Below the pieces are notes generated by a model. That model was not told the DNA's origin, ran no database searches, and was given only the letters and a program-made list of their open reading frames with translations. This document shows positions 27,965-35,908 of a stretch of DNA of 64,000 nucleotides, one piece after another. The stretch's first letter is position 1. The number at the start of each line of letters is the position of its first letter. Location: IMG/VR virus record IMGVR_UViG_3300042391_001456, positions 1 through 64,000 of that record; one strand, given 5' to 3'. Origin of the DNA: a virus. A program made the position numbers and the translations under genes.

Positions 27965-28414
27965 ATGAAACGCAGAAAAATCGATGTTAAATCATTATCT
28001 AGAGAAATTTATAATAGTGGAAAAATCAGAATTTTACATGAAGAATCCGACTATTATTTTGAAATTGGAAAAGAAATAACCACTGATTTGGCGGAAGCGA
28101 CGGCAATTTTGATGAGAGTTGTGGAGGCAAACGATAAAATTTGGAATTTAAAAATTGATATTATTGATTATGAAAAAATAGAACCATCTAAATGTTTGTT
28201 TTGGTTAACCGGAGGTCATTCGGAATGGAATAATTTAGAAAATTATAACAAGCCATGGAACTCTTATTATTTAAATTTTCAGGAGGAGTTTGGATTTTTA
28301 ATAATTACAATATTAAAGAAATCTAAAACATTGGGAGATTTGAGATATTATTTTAATAGGCATTTAAATTTACCAATATTATATGAATTTGCATTGAGTA
28401 AGAACATGATATAA
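27965..28414 (+). CDS. Hypothetical protein, 149 residues
   Basis: I do not recognise it. A basic N-terminus (MKRRKIDVKSLSREIYN) is followed by a mixed alpha/beta body with FWLTGGHSEWNN. It follows the repeat protein by 16 bases on the same strand and ends at a terminator. Confidence 0.65.
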   Translation: MKRRKIDVKSLSREIYNSGKIRILHEESDYYFEIGKEITTDLAEATAILMRVVEANDKIWNLKIDIIDYEKIEPSKCLFWLTGGHSEWNNLENYNKPWNSYYLNFQEEFGFLIITILKKSKTLGDLRYYFNRHLNLPILYEFALSKNMI

Positions 28415-28415
28415 T

Positions 28416-28443
28416 AAAAAACTCACCAAATGGTGAGTTTTTT
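28416..28443 (+). terminator. Intrinsic terminator
   Basis: Stem AAACTCACCA / TGGTGAGTTT with flanking A- and T-runs. Confidence 0.85.
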
Positions 28444-28444
28444 A

Positions 28445-28459
28445 TTTTAATATATAAAA
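28445..28459 (+). promoter_or_regulatory. Putative late promoter TTTTAATATATAAAA
   Basis: Ends only 1-2 bases before the ATG at 28461 and overlaps the T-run of the upstream terminator. The transcript would be nearly leaderless unless initiation is further upstream. Confidence 0.4.
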
Positions 28460-28460
28460 C

Positions 28461-28670
28461 ATGGAAAGTAAAGTATGTAGTAATCCATGGTGTAAGGGGA
28501 TATTTAACTATTCGATTGATGATAATGTTGATATTCCCGAAATTTGTCCAAAATGTCAATCATTTGATACTGAGTTAAGTGGTGGTGTTACTTGGAAAGA
28601 AAAACAATATGAAGGATCAAGATGGGAAGGACCTCATCAAATATCTTATAAAATAAAAAAATATTTCTAA
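28461..28670 (+). CDS. Small zinc-ribbon protein
   Basis: 69 residues. CSNPWCKGIF and CPKCQSFDTELSG form a four-Cys zinc ribbon, followed by VTWKEKQYEGSRWEG. It has the look of a conserved small phage protein with an unknown partner. Its stop overlaps the next ATG by one base (TAATG). Confidence 0.8.
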   Translation: MESKVCSNPWCKGIFNYSIDDNVDIPEICPKCQSFDTELSGGVTWKEKQYEGSRWEGPHQISYKIKKYF

Positions 28671-29515
28671 TGATAGCTCATTTTTTTGACTTGGATACAA
28701 TTTTAAGAGTTGATAATAAAGTTTGGATTATAGACGTTAAAAGTCCTAAGATACCAATTTATAAATTAGATCAATCTGATTATAACCTTATAAAAAAGGG
28801 TGTTTGGAAAGATCGTGGTGAACGATTTAATTTTAATGGTGATAATTATTGGTTGCCTGAAAATATTGCAAATGATTTAAAAATAAAATGTAAAAATCTT
28901 AAAATTGATACTTTCAATTTAACATTTTCTATGCAAGAGTTTTTTAATTCTGAAATTATTGGAGATGTTGATTATGATATAAATATAGATTTATTACTAC
29001 CTATAAAAAATACAACAGATCATATTTATTTGATATGTTCTAAAAATAATAAAAAGAATTATGAATTAATTTTAAAAAAATTAAAAGATAAATTCTTGGA
29101 AATGGGTTTAGATATAAAAGATATTTATTATTTATCTGAAACATTTTTTAATAGAAAGAATGATAGGATAGTATTTAATAAAGTAAAACTTTTATTACAA
29201 TTTTTAATTGGGTTAAAAAGTGATTCTGATAAGTTTATTGATAGTGAAATAACTAAATATGATATTGTTAATTATTATGATGATGATTTAGAAAATATTA
29301 ATATAAATCCGAATGACTTTCTAAAGTATTTATATGATAATAGTGATATTGTTTTAAAGGATAAAATTAGTAATGTCGTTAAATCGTATGATAATATTCT
29401 AAATATTAATTATGTTAGTCCTAATAAGATGAAAAGAATACAGACTAAAAAGAATATTTTATCTTTAAGTAAGATAATAAAAACATTTGAAAGTTTTAAA
29501 AAAAATAACCACTAA
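28670..29515 (+). CDS. HAD-like unknown protein with leader-like C-terminus
   Basis: 281 residues. FFDLDTILRV at the start and YLICSKNNKKNYELILKKL followed by IKDIYYLSE suggest a HAD-like fold, by eye only; the second Asp of DxDxT is present (D7, D9). The last residues, KIIKTFESFKKNNH, repeat at the C-terminus the KTFES pattern otherwise seen at N-termini here. It is coupled to the zinc-ribbon gene (one-base overlap) and ends at a bidirectional terminator. Confidence 0.7.
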   Translation: MIAHFFDLDTILRVDNKVWIIDVKSPKIPIYKLDQSDYNLIKKGVWKDRGERFNFNGDNYWLPENIANDLKIKCKNLKIDTFNLTFSMQEFFNSEIIGDVDYDINIDLLLPIKNTTDHIYLICSKNNKKNYELILKKLKDKFLEMGLDIKDIYYLSETFFNRKNDRIVFNKVKLLLQFLIGLKSDSDKFIDSEITKYDIVNYYDDDLENININPNDFLKYLYDNSDIVLKDKISNVVKSYDNILNINYVSPNKMKRIQTKKNILSLSKIIKTFESFKKNNH

Positions 29516-29535
29516 TAAGTGGTTATTTTTTTTTA
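29501..29535. terminator. Bidirectional intrinsic terminator
   Basis: Stem AAATAACCACT / AGTGGTTATTT with A-run and T-run, between convergent genes ending at 29515 and 29523. Confidence 0.85.
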
Positions 29536-30155
29536 TCTTCTTTATTTAACATTGCTTGTTTTATCAAATCATTCAATTTTTTATTGTCTGTTATAGTTCC
29601 ATCATCCTCTTTATCCTCTTTCATTTCAACATTATCTGATTTAGAAATTTCATTATTTTCAATATCATCATATCCTAAATCTTTTCTTAGTGTTTTATAA
29701 AATTTCTCCAATTCTGTTCTTTGACCACTTAAAAATTTAGCATTTTCTCTAATTTGTCCAATTGTTTGGTTTACAACTTCATGCATCCTAGCTGAATTAT
29801 CACCATTATCAACTTGTCTTAGTTGATTTAAAAAGTTTTTTCTAGTCATTTTGGCAAGAAATAATCCTTCGGCATAAACCATCGCGTCTTCTTTCATTTT
29901 ATTTGATATATAAGAATGATCTTTTAATTTAGGAACATCACCTAAATAGAGATCTACTAAAGATTCTAATACATCAGTTGATTGTTCATTTACACTATCT
30001 AAGTCTGATTCATAATCATATATTGCTATTTCCCCTAAGTCTGGTAAGTCTTCTGGTTTTGCTAAATGCATAGATAAATCAAAATTCATTGATTCTGATT
30101 GTATCTGTTCAAATTCATCTTTTATTCTATTTTTTTCTTTATCCGATTTCGACAT
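29523..30155 (-). CDS. Hypothetical acidic helical protein, possible small terminase candidate
   Basis: 210 residues, mainly charged helix (KMKEDAMVYAEGLFLAKMTR, FYKTLRKDLGYDDIE). It lies beside the large terminase gene, where T4 has the small subunit gene 16, but here it is divergent and there is no sequence match I can see, so this is only a positional guess. It overlaps the RHH gene by 17 bases, in one operon. Confidence 0.65.
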   Translation of the reverse strand: MSKSDKEKNRIKDEFEQIQSESMNFDLSMHLAKPEDLPDLGEIAIYDYESDLDSVNEQSTDVLESLVDLYLGDVPKLKDHSYISNKMKEDAMVYAEGLFLAKMTRKNFLNQLRQVDNGDNSARMHEVVNQTIGQIRENAKFLSGQRTELEKFYKTLRKDLGYDDIENNEISKSDNVEMKEDKEDDGTITDNKKLNDLIKQAMLNKEDKKK

Positions 30156-30315
30156 CTTTTATTTCTATTTTTTCTTTATTTAAAAAATCTTTAATAATTT
30201 TATCTATTAATTTTGATTTATTTATATAATTATCATTGCAGTATAATTCAAACTCGTTATAAGTCTCTATATCCACTGAAAATCCAACTTTAACTTTTTT
30301 TATTCCTCTTTTCAT
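30139..30315 (-). CDS. Ribbon-helix-helix DNA-binding protein
   Basis: 58 residues from ATG 30315 (MKRGIKKVKVGFSVDIET). A longer frame to 30411 would overlap the terminase start and its extra residues look like translated leader, so the internal start is chosen. VKVGFSVDIETYNEFELYC is the strand plus helix 1, and INKSKLIDKIIKDFL is helix 2 of a CopG/Arc fold. It is probably a small transcription regulator. Its own promoter region is shared with the divergent terminase gene, so it could regulate that junction. Confidence 0.75.
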   Translation of the reverse strand: MKRGIKKVKVGFSVDIETYNEFELYCNDNYINKSKLIDKIIKDFLNKEKIEIKDVEIG

Positions 30316-30378
30316 AGTGTATATATTATTTCTAAAAATTGTACTTTTTCTACTTTTTGATTTAAATATATACATTAT

Positions 30379-32517
30379 ATGAGTAAGATAAAAAGTGATG
30401 ATGATAGACAAATAGTATTTACTACTAAGCTTGTTAATGAGTCTGTTGATAAAATAAACGATGGTATTCTATTAAAAAGATATGAAAATCCATGGTTAAA
30501 GGGTGAGATTGGTATAAGAAGAAGTGGTGTTATTTTTAAAATGACTGCTGAAGAGCAACAAGAATATATTAGATGTGCTCTTGATATACATTATTTTACT
30601 GAGAAATATTGTAAAACTAAACGAGAAGATGGTAGTGTTGGTTCTATAAAATTAAGAGATTATCAAGAAGAAATATTAGATAATTTTGTTCAGAATAGAT
30701 TTAATATACTAATGGCCGCTAGGCAATGTGGTAAAACAATTTCATCATCTATATTTATATTGCATTTTTTACTATTTAATAATGATAAGAATGCGATGCT
30801 TATCGCGAATAAGGGTGATACTGTTGTTGAGGTTGTTGATAAGATAAAGTCTATATATGCTTTATTACCATTCTTTTTAAAACCGGGTGTAAAAGTTTGG
30901 AATCAAAAGTCTATAACATTTGATAATGGGTGTAGAATTAAAACATCTGCTAGAACAAAAACACCAGCAGTTGGTTTTACCATAGATCTTCTCTATTTAG
31001 ATGAGTTTGCTCACATTCCTTCTAATATTATTGAAAGTTTTTATACCGCGGCTTTTCCGACTGTATCAGCTGTTCAAAATTCAAAAATTATTATTACATC
31101 TACTCCAAATGGTATGAATTTGTTTCATCGATTGTTAACAGATGCAGAGAGACCTGATGGTGATCCACAGAAGAATAACTACAAACCTATGAGAGTTTAT
31201 TGGTATCAAGTTCCTGGTAGGTTTGTTACATATATTAGATTGAATAATCATAAAATGTATGAACATGGTATCAAATCTGGTGATATATTATCATTAGTTA
31301 AAAATGATTGGGGAGATTTAACTAAAGTTGAAATGTCTTTTGATTTAGATCAACAAAAAGATGTTATTCATGTTTTTAATAATGATAAATGTTCATCTGA
31401 TGATATTAAAAGTATTCAGTTTGAGGATAAAAATGAAAACTGGAATTCAATTTTATCTATATCCGAAATAACTACTTGGAAAGATGAGGCTGTTAAAGAT
31501 ATTGGTGGTGAGGATGCGTTTAATCAAGAATATGGATTGAGATTTATCAATGGTAGTAGATCTTTATTATCAGAAGAGATAATAGATGATATTTTAAAGT
31601 CTAAAAAGAATTACGTATATGAGGAGTTGGATGAGTTTAAAAAATTGAGGTTTAATTATAGTGATCTTAAATGGATTGATTGTGATGATATGTATTTGCC
31701 AATTAATAGAAAAGATTATAAGATCGTTATATCGGTCGATATATCAGAGGGATTGGGTCAAGATTATTCCATTATTAATATTTTTAAAGTTTCGAAAAAA
31801 GAAACAGATTTAATTGAATCTCAAAGATTCAAATATAAATCCATAGTTGACTTTTTTAGATTAGAACAAATTGGAATTTATAGAAATAATTTTATATCCG
31901 TTAAACAATTATCCGAATTATTGTATTTAATTGCATTTGAATATTTCAACCCTGAAAATGTTAAAATTGTTTTAGAGTTGAATAATTATGGTAATACACT
32001 TTTAGCTGAGATGCCACATGTTTTTGATGGTAATAATCAATATGGATCATCCATCTTTGTCAGATATAAACACAGAGTTGATTCGAATGAGGAAAAAGTT
32101 GGTTTAAAAGTTGGAGATAATAAAAATATGATGGTCAAAGATTATCAAGATTTAATGCAAACCGGTGGTATATTTATTACAAATGAAGACAACATTAGAG
32201 AAATTACGACATTTGTTAAACATATAACTTCATCAGGAAATATTAGATATGCTGCTGATGGTAATAGTAATGATGATACAGTTATGACGTTAGTAAATAT
32301 GACTACAATTTTTGGAAAGCCCGAGTTTAAGGAATTTGTAGAGGATTTTGGAAATTCTGATAAATCATTTATGGAATACATAAATAAATGTATGAGTGAA
32401 TCTGACTTTGTTGAAAGTTTGGATTATGGTCAGGTGCTAAGAGCAAGAAAACAATTTATTAATAGAACAAAACCAAGTTATAATAGTAATATTAATTGGT
32501 TCGGTCAAAATAAATAA
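30379..32517 (+). CDS. gp17: Terminase large subunit (gp17-like)
   Basis: 712 residues, against 610 in T4. It is the ATP-driven packaging motor and headful nuclease. Walker A AARQCGKT (113-120), Walker B LLYLDEF (204-210) with catalytic Glu, coupling motif TSTPNG (240-245). The nuclease domain starts near 450 with VISVDISEGLGQDYS, continues with LELNNYGNTLLAEM and has a late Asp in YAADGNSNDDTVMTL. The start is 63 bases from the divergent RHH gene. Confidence 0.95.
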   Translation: MSKIKSDDDRQIVFTTKLVNESVDKINDGILLKRYENPWLKGEIGIRRSGVIFKMTAEEQQEYIRCALDIHYFTEKYCKTKREDGSVGSIKLRDYQEEILDNFVQNRFNILMAARQCGKTISSSIFILHFLLFNNDKNAMLIANKGDTVVEVVDKIKSIYALLPFFLKPGVKVWNQKSITFDNGCRIKTSARTKTPAVGFTIDLLYLDEFAHIPSNIIESFYTAAFPTVSAVQNSKIIITSTPNGMNLFHRLLTDAERPDGDPQKNNYKPMRVYWYQVPGRFVTYIRLNNHKMYEHGIKSGDILSLVKNDWGDLTKVEMSFDLDQQKDVIHVFNNDKCSSDDIKSIQFEDKNENWNSILSISEITTWKDEAVKDIGGEDAFNQEYGLRFINGSRSLLSEEIIDDILKSKKNYVYEELDEFKKLRFNYSDLKWIDCDDMYLPINRKDYKIVISVDISEGLGQDYSIINIFKVSKKETDLIESQRFKYKSIVDFFRLEQIGIYRNNFISVKQLSELLYLIAFEYFNPENVKIVLELNNYGNTLLAEMPHVFDGNNQYGSSIFVRYKHRVDSNEEKVGLKVGDNKNMMVKDYQDLMQTGGIFITNEDNIREITTFVKHITSSGNIRYAADGNSNDDTVMTLVNMTTIFGKPEFKEFVEDFGNSDKSFMEYINKCMSESDFVESLDYGQVLRARKQFINRTKPSYNSNINWFGQNK

Positions 32518-32542
32518 CCACTCAAACTGAGTGGTTATTTTT
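32512..32542. terminator. Bidirectional intrinsic terminator
   Basis: Stem ATAACCACTCA / TGAGTGGTTAT between the convergent terminase and clpS genes. Confidence 0.85.
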
Positions 32543-32819
32543 AATTGGAATCCATTGTTACTGAAAGACCAGCATTTTTAAGTTTATCTTTCATATCGGA
32601 AATAGTATCATAATCACCATATTTAACGTCACATCTACCATTGTGATGTACTATAAATGCGCATTGATTGGCTTGTTCGTATTCGTGTTTACAAATTTTC
32701 ATTAAACATGTGATTACCCAATCAAATGAATTGTAGTCATCGTTTTCTAAAATTAGAACATATGGACTAGACAAGATTTCTTCTACTTGTGATTCTACTT
32801 GTTCTTTAGTTTTACTCAT
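32541..32819 (-). CDS. clpS: ClpS-like adaptor protein
   Basis: 92 residues, full length for the family. ClpS delivers N-degron substrates to the ClpAP or ClpCP protease. YVLILENDDYNSFDWVI carries the N-D-D signature that binds the N-terminal residue (N26, D27, D28), and AFIVHHNGRCDVKYGD carries the conserved His (H58). The pattern KICKHEYEQANQCAFIVH followed by LKNAGLSVTM is that of Bacteroidota ClpS, so the gene was probably taken from the host lineage. Codon use looks like the neighbours. It is convergent with the terminase gene and ends at the shared terminator. Confidence 0.9.
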   Translation of the reverse strand: MSKTKEQVESQVEEILSSPYVLILENDDYNSFDWVITCLMKICKHEYEQANQCAFIVHHNGRCDVKYGDYDTISDMKDKLKNAGLSVTMDSN

Positions 32820-32846
32820 ACTTATTTTTATTTTTTTTATTATATA

Positions 32847-33368
32847 TTATAGGAATGTTTTTTCTGTTTTGTTGATAATGTCAATAATAGTTATTTTTAT
32901 ATTTTGTTTATCTGCCCATTTTTCAAACTCTGATAAATGCTCTTCTCTATCATCAAACATGATAAACTCTTCAACTCCTAAGGATTTTATTTTTTCTTCA
33001 AAAAGTTTTATTTTGAACTTTAAAGTATCTCCTCCCCAATTTAAGTGAACTTCATCAAACTCTATATCATTTTTTTCTAAAATTTTATGAACATTATCAC
33101 TCATACCTTCAACTTTTTTAAGTCGACCGGTTGCTAAAATTATATAATTTTCATCATCTTCTGTATATTCTAAAAAATGATTATATACCCAATCATTTTT
33201 AGGTATTTCAAATATTTCTAAATCCAAAGTTTCTGGTTTTCCCCACCAACCTTTATGCGACCAAACTTTTCCAGTTTTTTCTAAAAAAATACCTTTACCC
33301 AATTCTGGTTCAGGTGTGTGGAATAGAGTTTTGTCGAAATCGAATGATATTAGTTTTTTATATTTCAT
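32847..33368 (-). CDS. HAD-family hydrolase (Swiss-army-knife RNA-repair type)
   Basis: 173 residues. SFDFDKTLFHTPEPE carries the DxDxT nucleophile motif (D10, D12), KGWWGKPETLD and IILATGRLKK follow, then FIMFDDREEHL as the acidic motif. This order matches the HAD_SAK (PF10307-type) group linked by domain fusions to RNA repair. The likely activity is a phosphatase on nucleic-acid ends or nucleotides. The leader contains the TATCTTTG host-type box near the start. Confidence 0.8.
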   Translation of the reverse strand: MKYKKLISFDFDKTLFHTPEPELGKGIFLEKTGKVWSHKGWWGKPETLDLEIFEIPKNDWVYNHFLEYTEDDENYIILATGRLKKVEGMSDNVHKILEKNDIEFDEVHLNWGGDTLKFKIKLFEEKIKSLGVEEFIMFDDREEHLSEFEKWADKQNIKITIIDIINKTEKTFL

Positions 33369-33410
33369 ATAGCAAAGATAGTATATTTTTATATATAAAA
33401 AAAATAATTA

Positions 33411-33980
33411 ATGTTTATGTTGAGTGGTAAATTAAATACATTTTTTATCGGAACCATTTTGATAATGTCTATTATAATTTTCTTTTTATTTAAATTGTAT
33501 AAAAATGAAAGAGAAGATCGAATAAGATATAATAACAATATGATTTCTCTAATAGAGGATAAAAGCAGACAACAAATTTTAACTGTTAATGAATTGAAAA
33601 GATTATATCCAAAATATGATTCATTAGCTAAAGAATTGAAAATAAAAACAAAGTTTATAACAAACGTGATTGAGACTAGATATAATTTTAAAGATACTCT
33701 ATTGACTACAACTGTTATTAATCGAGATAGTTTGAGTGAAAAGTCATATTTTAATTTGAGTGAAAAGTGTTATAATTTAAGTGGATATATAAAGTCTGAT
33801 TCAATTTCTTTCACTAAAAAAGAATTTAATGATAAATTAACTACTTTTTTATACAAAGATTGGGAGAAAAAGTATTTATGGGGATTAATAAAAATAAGAC
33901 CTTTTTATAGTGTTAAGGTTTGGAGTGATTGTATGAGAGATACAATTACTGTTGAGAATAACATTAAAATAAAAGAGTGA
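33411..33980 (+). CDS. Membrane-anchored coiled-coil protein, spanin-like (DUF6549-type)
   Basis: 189 residues. One N-terminal membrane helix (TFFIGTILIMSIIIFFLFKL, 11-30), then a charged coiled coil, an N-x-T/S-rich middle (DTLLTTTVINRDSLSEKSYF), and a C-terminal YLWGLIKIRPFYSVKVWSD. The layout matches a Bacteroidota phage and prophage family with an inner-membrane spanin topology. A lysis role is likely but inferred. No outer-membrane partner is visible nearby. Confidence 0.75.
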   Translation: MFMLSGKLNTFFIGTILIMSIIIFFLFKLYKNEREDRIRYNNNMISLIEDKSRQQILTVNELKRLYPKYDSLAKELKIKTKFITNVIETRYNFKDTLLTTTVINRDSLSEKSYFNLSEKCYNLSGYIKSDSISFTKKEFNDKLTTFLYKDWEKKYLWGLIKIRPFYSVKVWSDCMRDTITVENNIKIKE

Positions 33981-33982
33981 AA

Positions 33983-34015
33983 GTGAAAAAAATGATATTT
34001 TTTTATTAATATATA
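33983..34015 (+). promoter_or_regulatory. Extended late promoter
   Basis: GTGAAAAAAATGATA, a T-run, then ATTAATATATAC, 23 bases before the ATG at 34039. It is almost the same as the element at 39211-39244. Confidence 0.5.
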
Positions 34016-34038
34016 CTCTATAAAAAATTAAAATAAAT

Positions 34039-34638
34039 ATGAAATACGTTAGAACATTCGAATCATATAAGAGTTTAAAAGTTGAATTATCAAAAGTTAA
34101 TGAAAGCGCTCTTATTGATGCAGTAAAAGAATCTGTTTTGCAAGTTGGTGATACTTATAAAGTTAGATCTATGGTTGATATTCCACAGTCACTTATTAAT
34201 TCTTATGTTAAAAAAGTTAAAGATTCAACTGGTAAAAACATTCGTCAATTTTTTGGTGATGTTGAAATCGCGGAAGAATTATTAAAATACATTACTTTAA
34301 CTGGTTTAGATTTAGAAAAAATTCCAGGAAATGCTCTTATGGGTGGTGCTCAAGGTCAAGGACAAGCTCAACCACAGGTTCAAGTTGATACTCAATCTGA
34401 AGTTGAGCCACAAGCTGAACCACAAGCTCAGTCACAAGCTCAACCACAAGCTCAACCACAAGCTCAACCACAAGCTCAACCACAAGCTCAACCACAAGCT
34501 CAACCACAAGGACAAGCTCAGGATGGTGAATTTGAAGAGCCACAAGCTCAACCACAAGGACAAGCTCAAGAGGTAGAGGAAGAAAACGAAGAAGAAAAAG
34601 AAGAGGGTGAGGAAAACGAAGAAGAATTACCTTTATAA
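34039..34638 (+). CDS. Leader-peptide protein with PQAQ repeat tail
   Basis: 199 residues. Leader MKYVRTFE-S. Residues 15-95 form a small domain (LIDAVKESVLQVGDTYKVRS, SLINSYVKKVKDSTGKNI) whose fold I do not recognise. Residues 100-180 are a Pro/Gln/Ala repeat and the end is strongly acidic (VEEENEEEKEEGEENEEE). The extended promoter suggests high late expression. It resembles an abundant internal head or core protein, which is an inference. It ends at a terminator, so it is a single-gene unit. Confidence 0.8.
   Translation: MKYVRTFESYKSLKVELSKVNESALIDAVKESVLQVGDTYKVRSMVDIPQSLINSYVKKVKDSTGKNIRQFFGDVEIAEELLKYITLTGLDLEKIPGNALMGGAQGQGQAQPQVQVDTQSEVEPQAEPQAQSQAQPQAQPQAQPQAQPQAQPQAQPQGQAQDGEFEEPQAQPQGQAQEVEEENEEEKEEGEENEEELPL
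34400..34520 (+). repeat. 12-base tandem repeat encoding PQAQ
   Basis: About nine near-identical copies of CCACAAGCTCAA. Antisense and +1 frames across it are open only because of the repeat. Confidence 0.85.
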
Positions 34639-34660
34639 AAATACTAGTATCTAGAAATTT

Positions 34661-34690
34661 AAAACCCATCAATAAAATGATGGGTTTTTT
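34661..34690 (+). terminator. Intrinsic terminator
   Basis: Stem AAACCCATCA / TGATGGGTTT, loop ATAAAA, followed by T-run. Confidence 0.85.
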
Positions 34691-34691
34691 G

Positions 34692-34704
34692 TTTTAATAT
34701 ATAG
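34692..34704 (+). promoter_or_regulatory. Putative late promoter TTTTAATATATAG
   Basis: Ends 3 bases before the ATG at 34708. The same AATATATAGTATATG junction recurs before 35417. Confidence 0.45.
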
Positions 34705-34707
34705 TAT

Positions 34708-34935
34708 ATGAAATACTTAAAATTATTTGAAGGTTTTAAAGAATTGGAATTTATACATACTGACACTTATAAAAGATATGTTAAAAATAAATTTCAACCG
34801 GTTGATATCGATGAGTTATTAGATTGGAGATTTAAATTTAAAAAGTTAAAGGATGAATCTGAAGATGAATCTGATTCAAATAAATATGAGAAGGAAATTA
34901 AAGCTATAGACTTTATATTATCAAAACATTTTTAA
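34708..34935 (+). CDS. Small leader-peptide protein, 75 residues
   Basis: Leader MKYLKLFE-G, followed by a small charged helical protein (RYVKNKFQPVDIDELLDWRF). Function is unknown. First of a four-gene run (34708-36540) in which every member has the leader; the next ATG is 3 bases after its stop. Confidence 0.75.
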   Translation: MKYLKLFEGFKELEFIHTDTYKRYVKNKFQPVDIDELLDWRFKFKKLKDESEDESDSNKYEKEIKAIDFILSKHF

Positions 34936-34938
34936 AAA

Positions 34939-35406
34939 ATGAAACATTTAAAACTATTTGAAAACTTTGACTTAGGTGATGAGCATATAGATAAGATTAA
35001 ACAGATATGGAAAGTAGATCCTTTGGATTTTAGAGAAGTTGTCTTATCCTGTTTAGATCATGCGGACATTTATAGTGGATGTGATTTAACTTTTGTTCTT
35101 TGGCATCCTTATCCAGATTCAAATCTTGAAATAAAACCTATGTTTTATTTAGAGGATGAAGTTATTAAAAAAGGACCTTGGTATGACAACTTGGAATCAA
35201 TTGTTGAAAGTGAAAGAATCAAAATTGGTATAGAGGTAATTATACCCTATTTTGAAATTGATAGAATAGATAGATTCTGCGAAGAGTGTAATGCTAGATT
35301 TAGAAGAATGGATATTCCTTATATGTGTGCTAATCCAGATCCATTTGGAGAATCCTATCTAATCGAATTTGATTACACTTGGAGAAAATCATATTTAGAA
35401 AAATAA
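34939..35406 (+). CDS. Leader-peptide protein, 155 residues
   Basis: Leader MKHLKLFE-N. The body is acidic with several Cys (CEECNARFRRMDIPYMC) that could bind metal or be a chance cluster, and YLIEFDYTWRKSYLEK at the end. I do not recognise the family. Second gene of the run. Confidence 0.75.
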   Translation: MKHLKLFENFDLGDEHIDKIKQIWKVDPLDFREVVLSCLDHADIYSGCDLTFVLWHPYPDSNLEIKPMFYLEDEVIKKGPWYDNLESIVESERIKIGIEVIIPYFEIDRIDRFCEECNARFRRMDIPYMCANPDPFGESYLIEFDYTWRKSYLEK

Positions 35407-35416
35407 TATATAGTAT

Positions 35417-35908
35417 ATGAAGTTTATTAAATTGTTTGAAAACTTTGAAAGTAGTTATACATTAGGTGATGTACTTCTTGACTCGTATGAAATTAATTAT
35501 GTTTTAGATGAGCAAAATATAACAGCTTACTATTCATTTTCTATTTATAGTGATTTGAATTCTAATTTAGTTATACACCAAATTGGAACAACAGATCCCA
35601 AAAATAGCGACGCTTTAATTAATAAATTAGAACAATTTATAAATCCAGTTACTAGTCTTAAAGACTTATTAAAAAGTGAATTTGGTATAGGTGATATGAT
35701 AACAATTAGTTTCTTTGATAATAGTGTTAATAAATATCATCAAGTTGAAGATATAAATGATGATAATAGAGGTAAATTTAATTCATATTTTAATCTCTTA
35801 AAAGATCATTTAGAACCATTTAGTGGATTATCAATTGAGATGAAACCATATAAGCTTTACACATCTTCAACACCGGTACTTACAATAATAATTAAAAAGA
35901 TAAAATGA
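35417..35908 (+). CDS. Leader-peptide protein, 163 residues
   Basis: Leader MKFIKLFE-N. The rest is mixed alpha/beta (ITAYYSFSIYSDLNSNLVIH, GIGDMITISFFDNS). I do not recognise it. An AATATATAG motif lies just before the start and its stop overlaps the next ATG (ATGA). Confidence 0.75.
   Translation: MKFIKLFENFESSYTLGDVLLDSYEINYVLDEQNITAYYSFSIYSDLNSNLVIHQIGTTDPKNSDALINKLEQFINPVTSLKDLLKSEFGIGDMITISFFDNSVNKYHQVEDINDDNRGKFNSYFNLLKDHLEPFSGLSIEMKPYKLYTSSTPVLTIIIKKIK

Noticed and set aside
29523-30155. Firm call of small terminase subunit
   Set aside because: Only position next to gp17 supports it; the strand is opposite and no motif is visible, so it stays hypothetical.
30316-30411. Longer start of the RHH gene
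   Set aside because: It would overlap the start of the terminase gene, and the added residues look like translated leader.
34331-34672. KLNHKLNHK and ELVVELVVE frames over the PQAQ repeat
   Set aside because: Artefact of the 12-base repeat; no start signals or family match.
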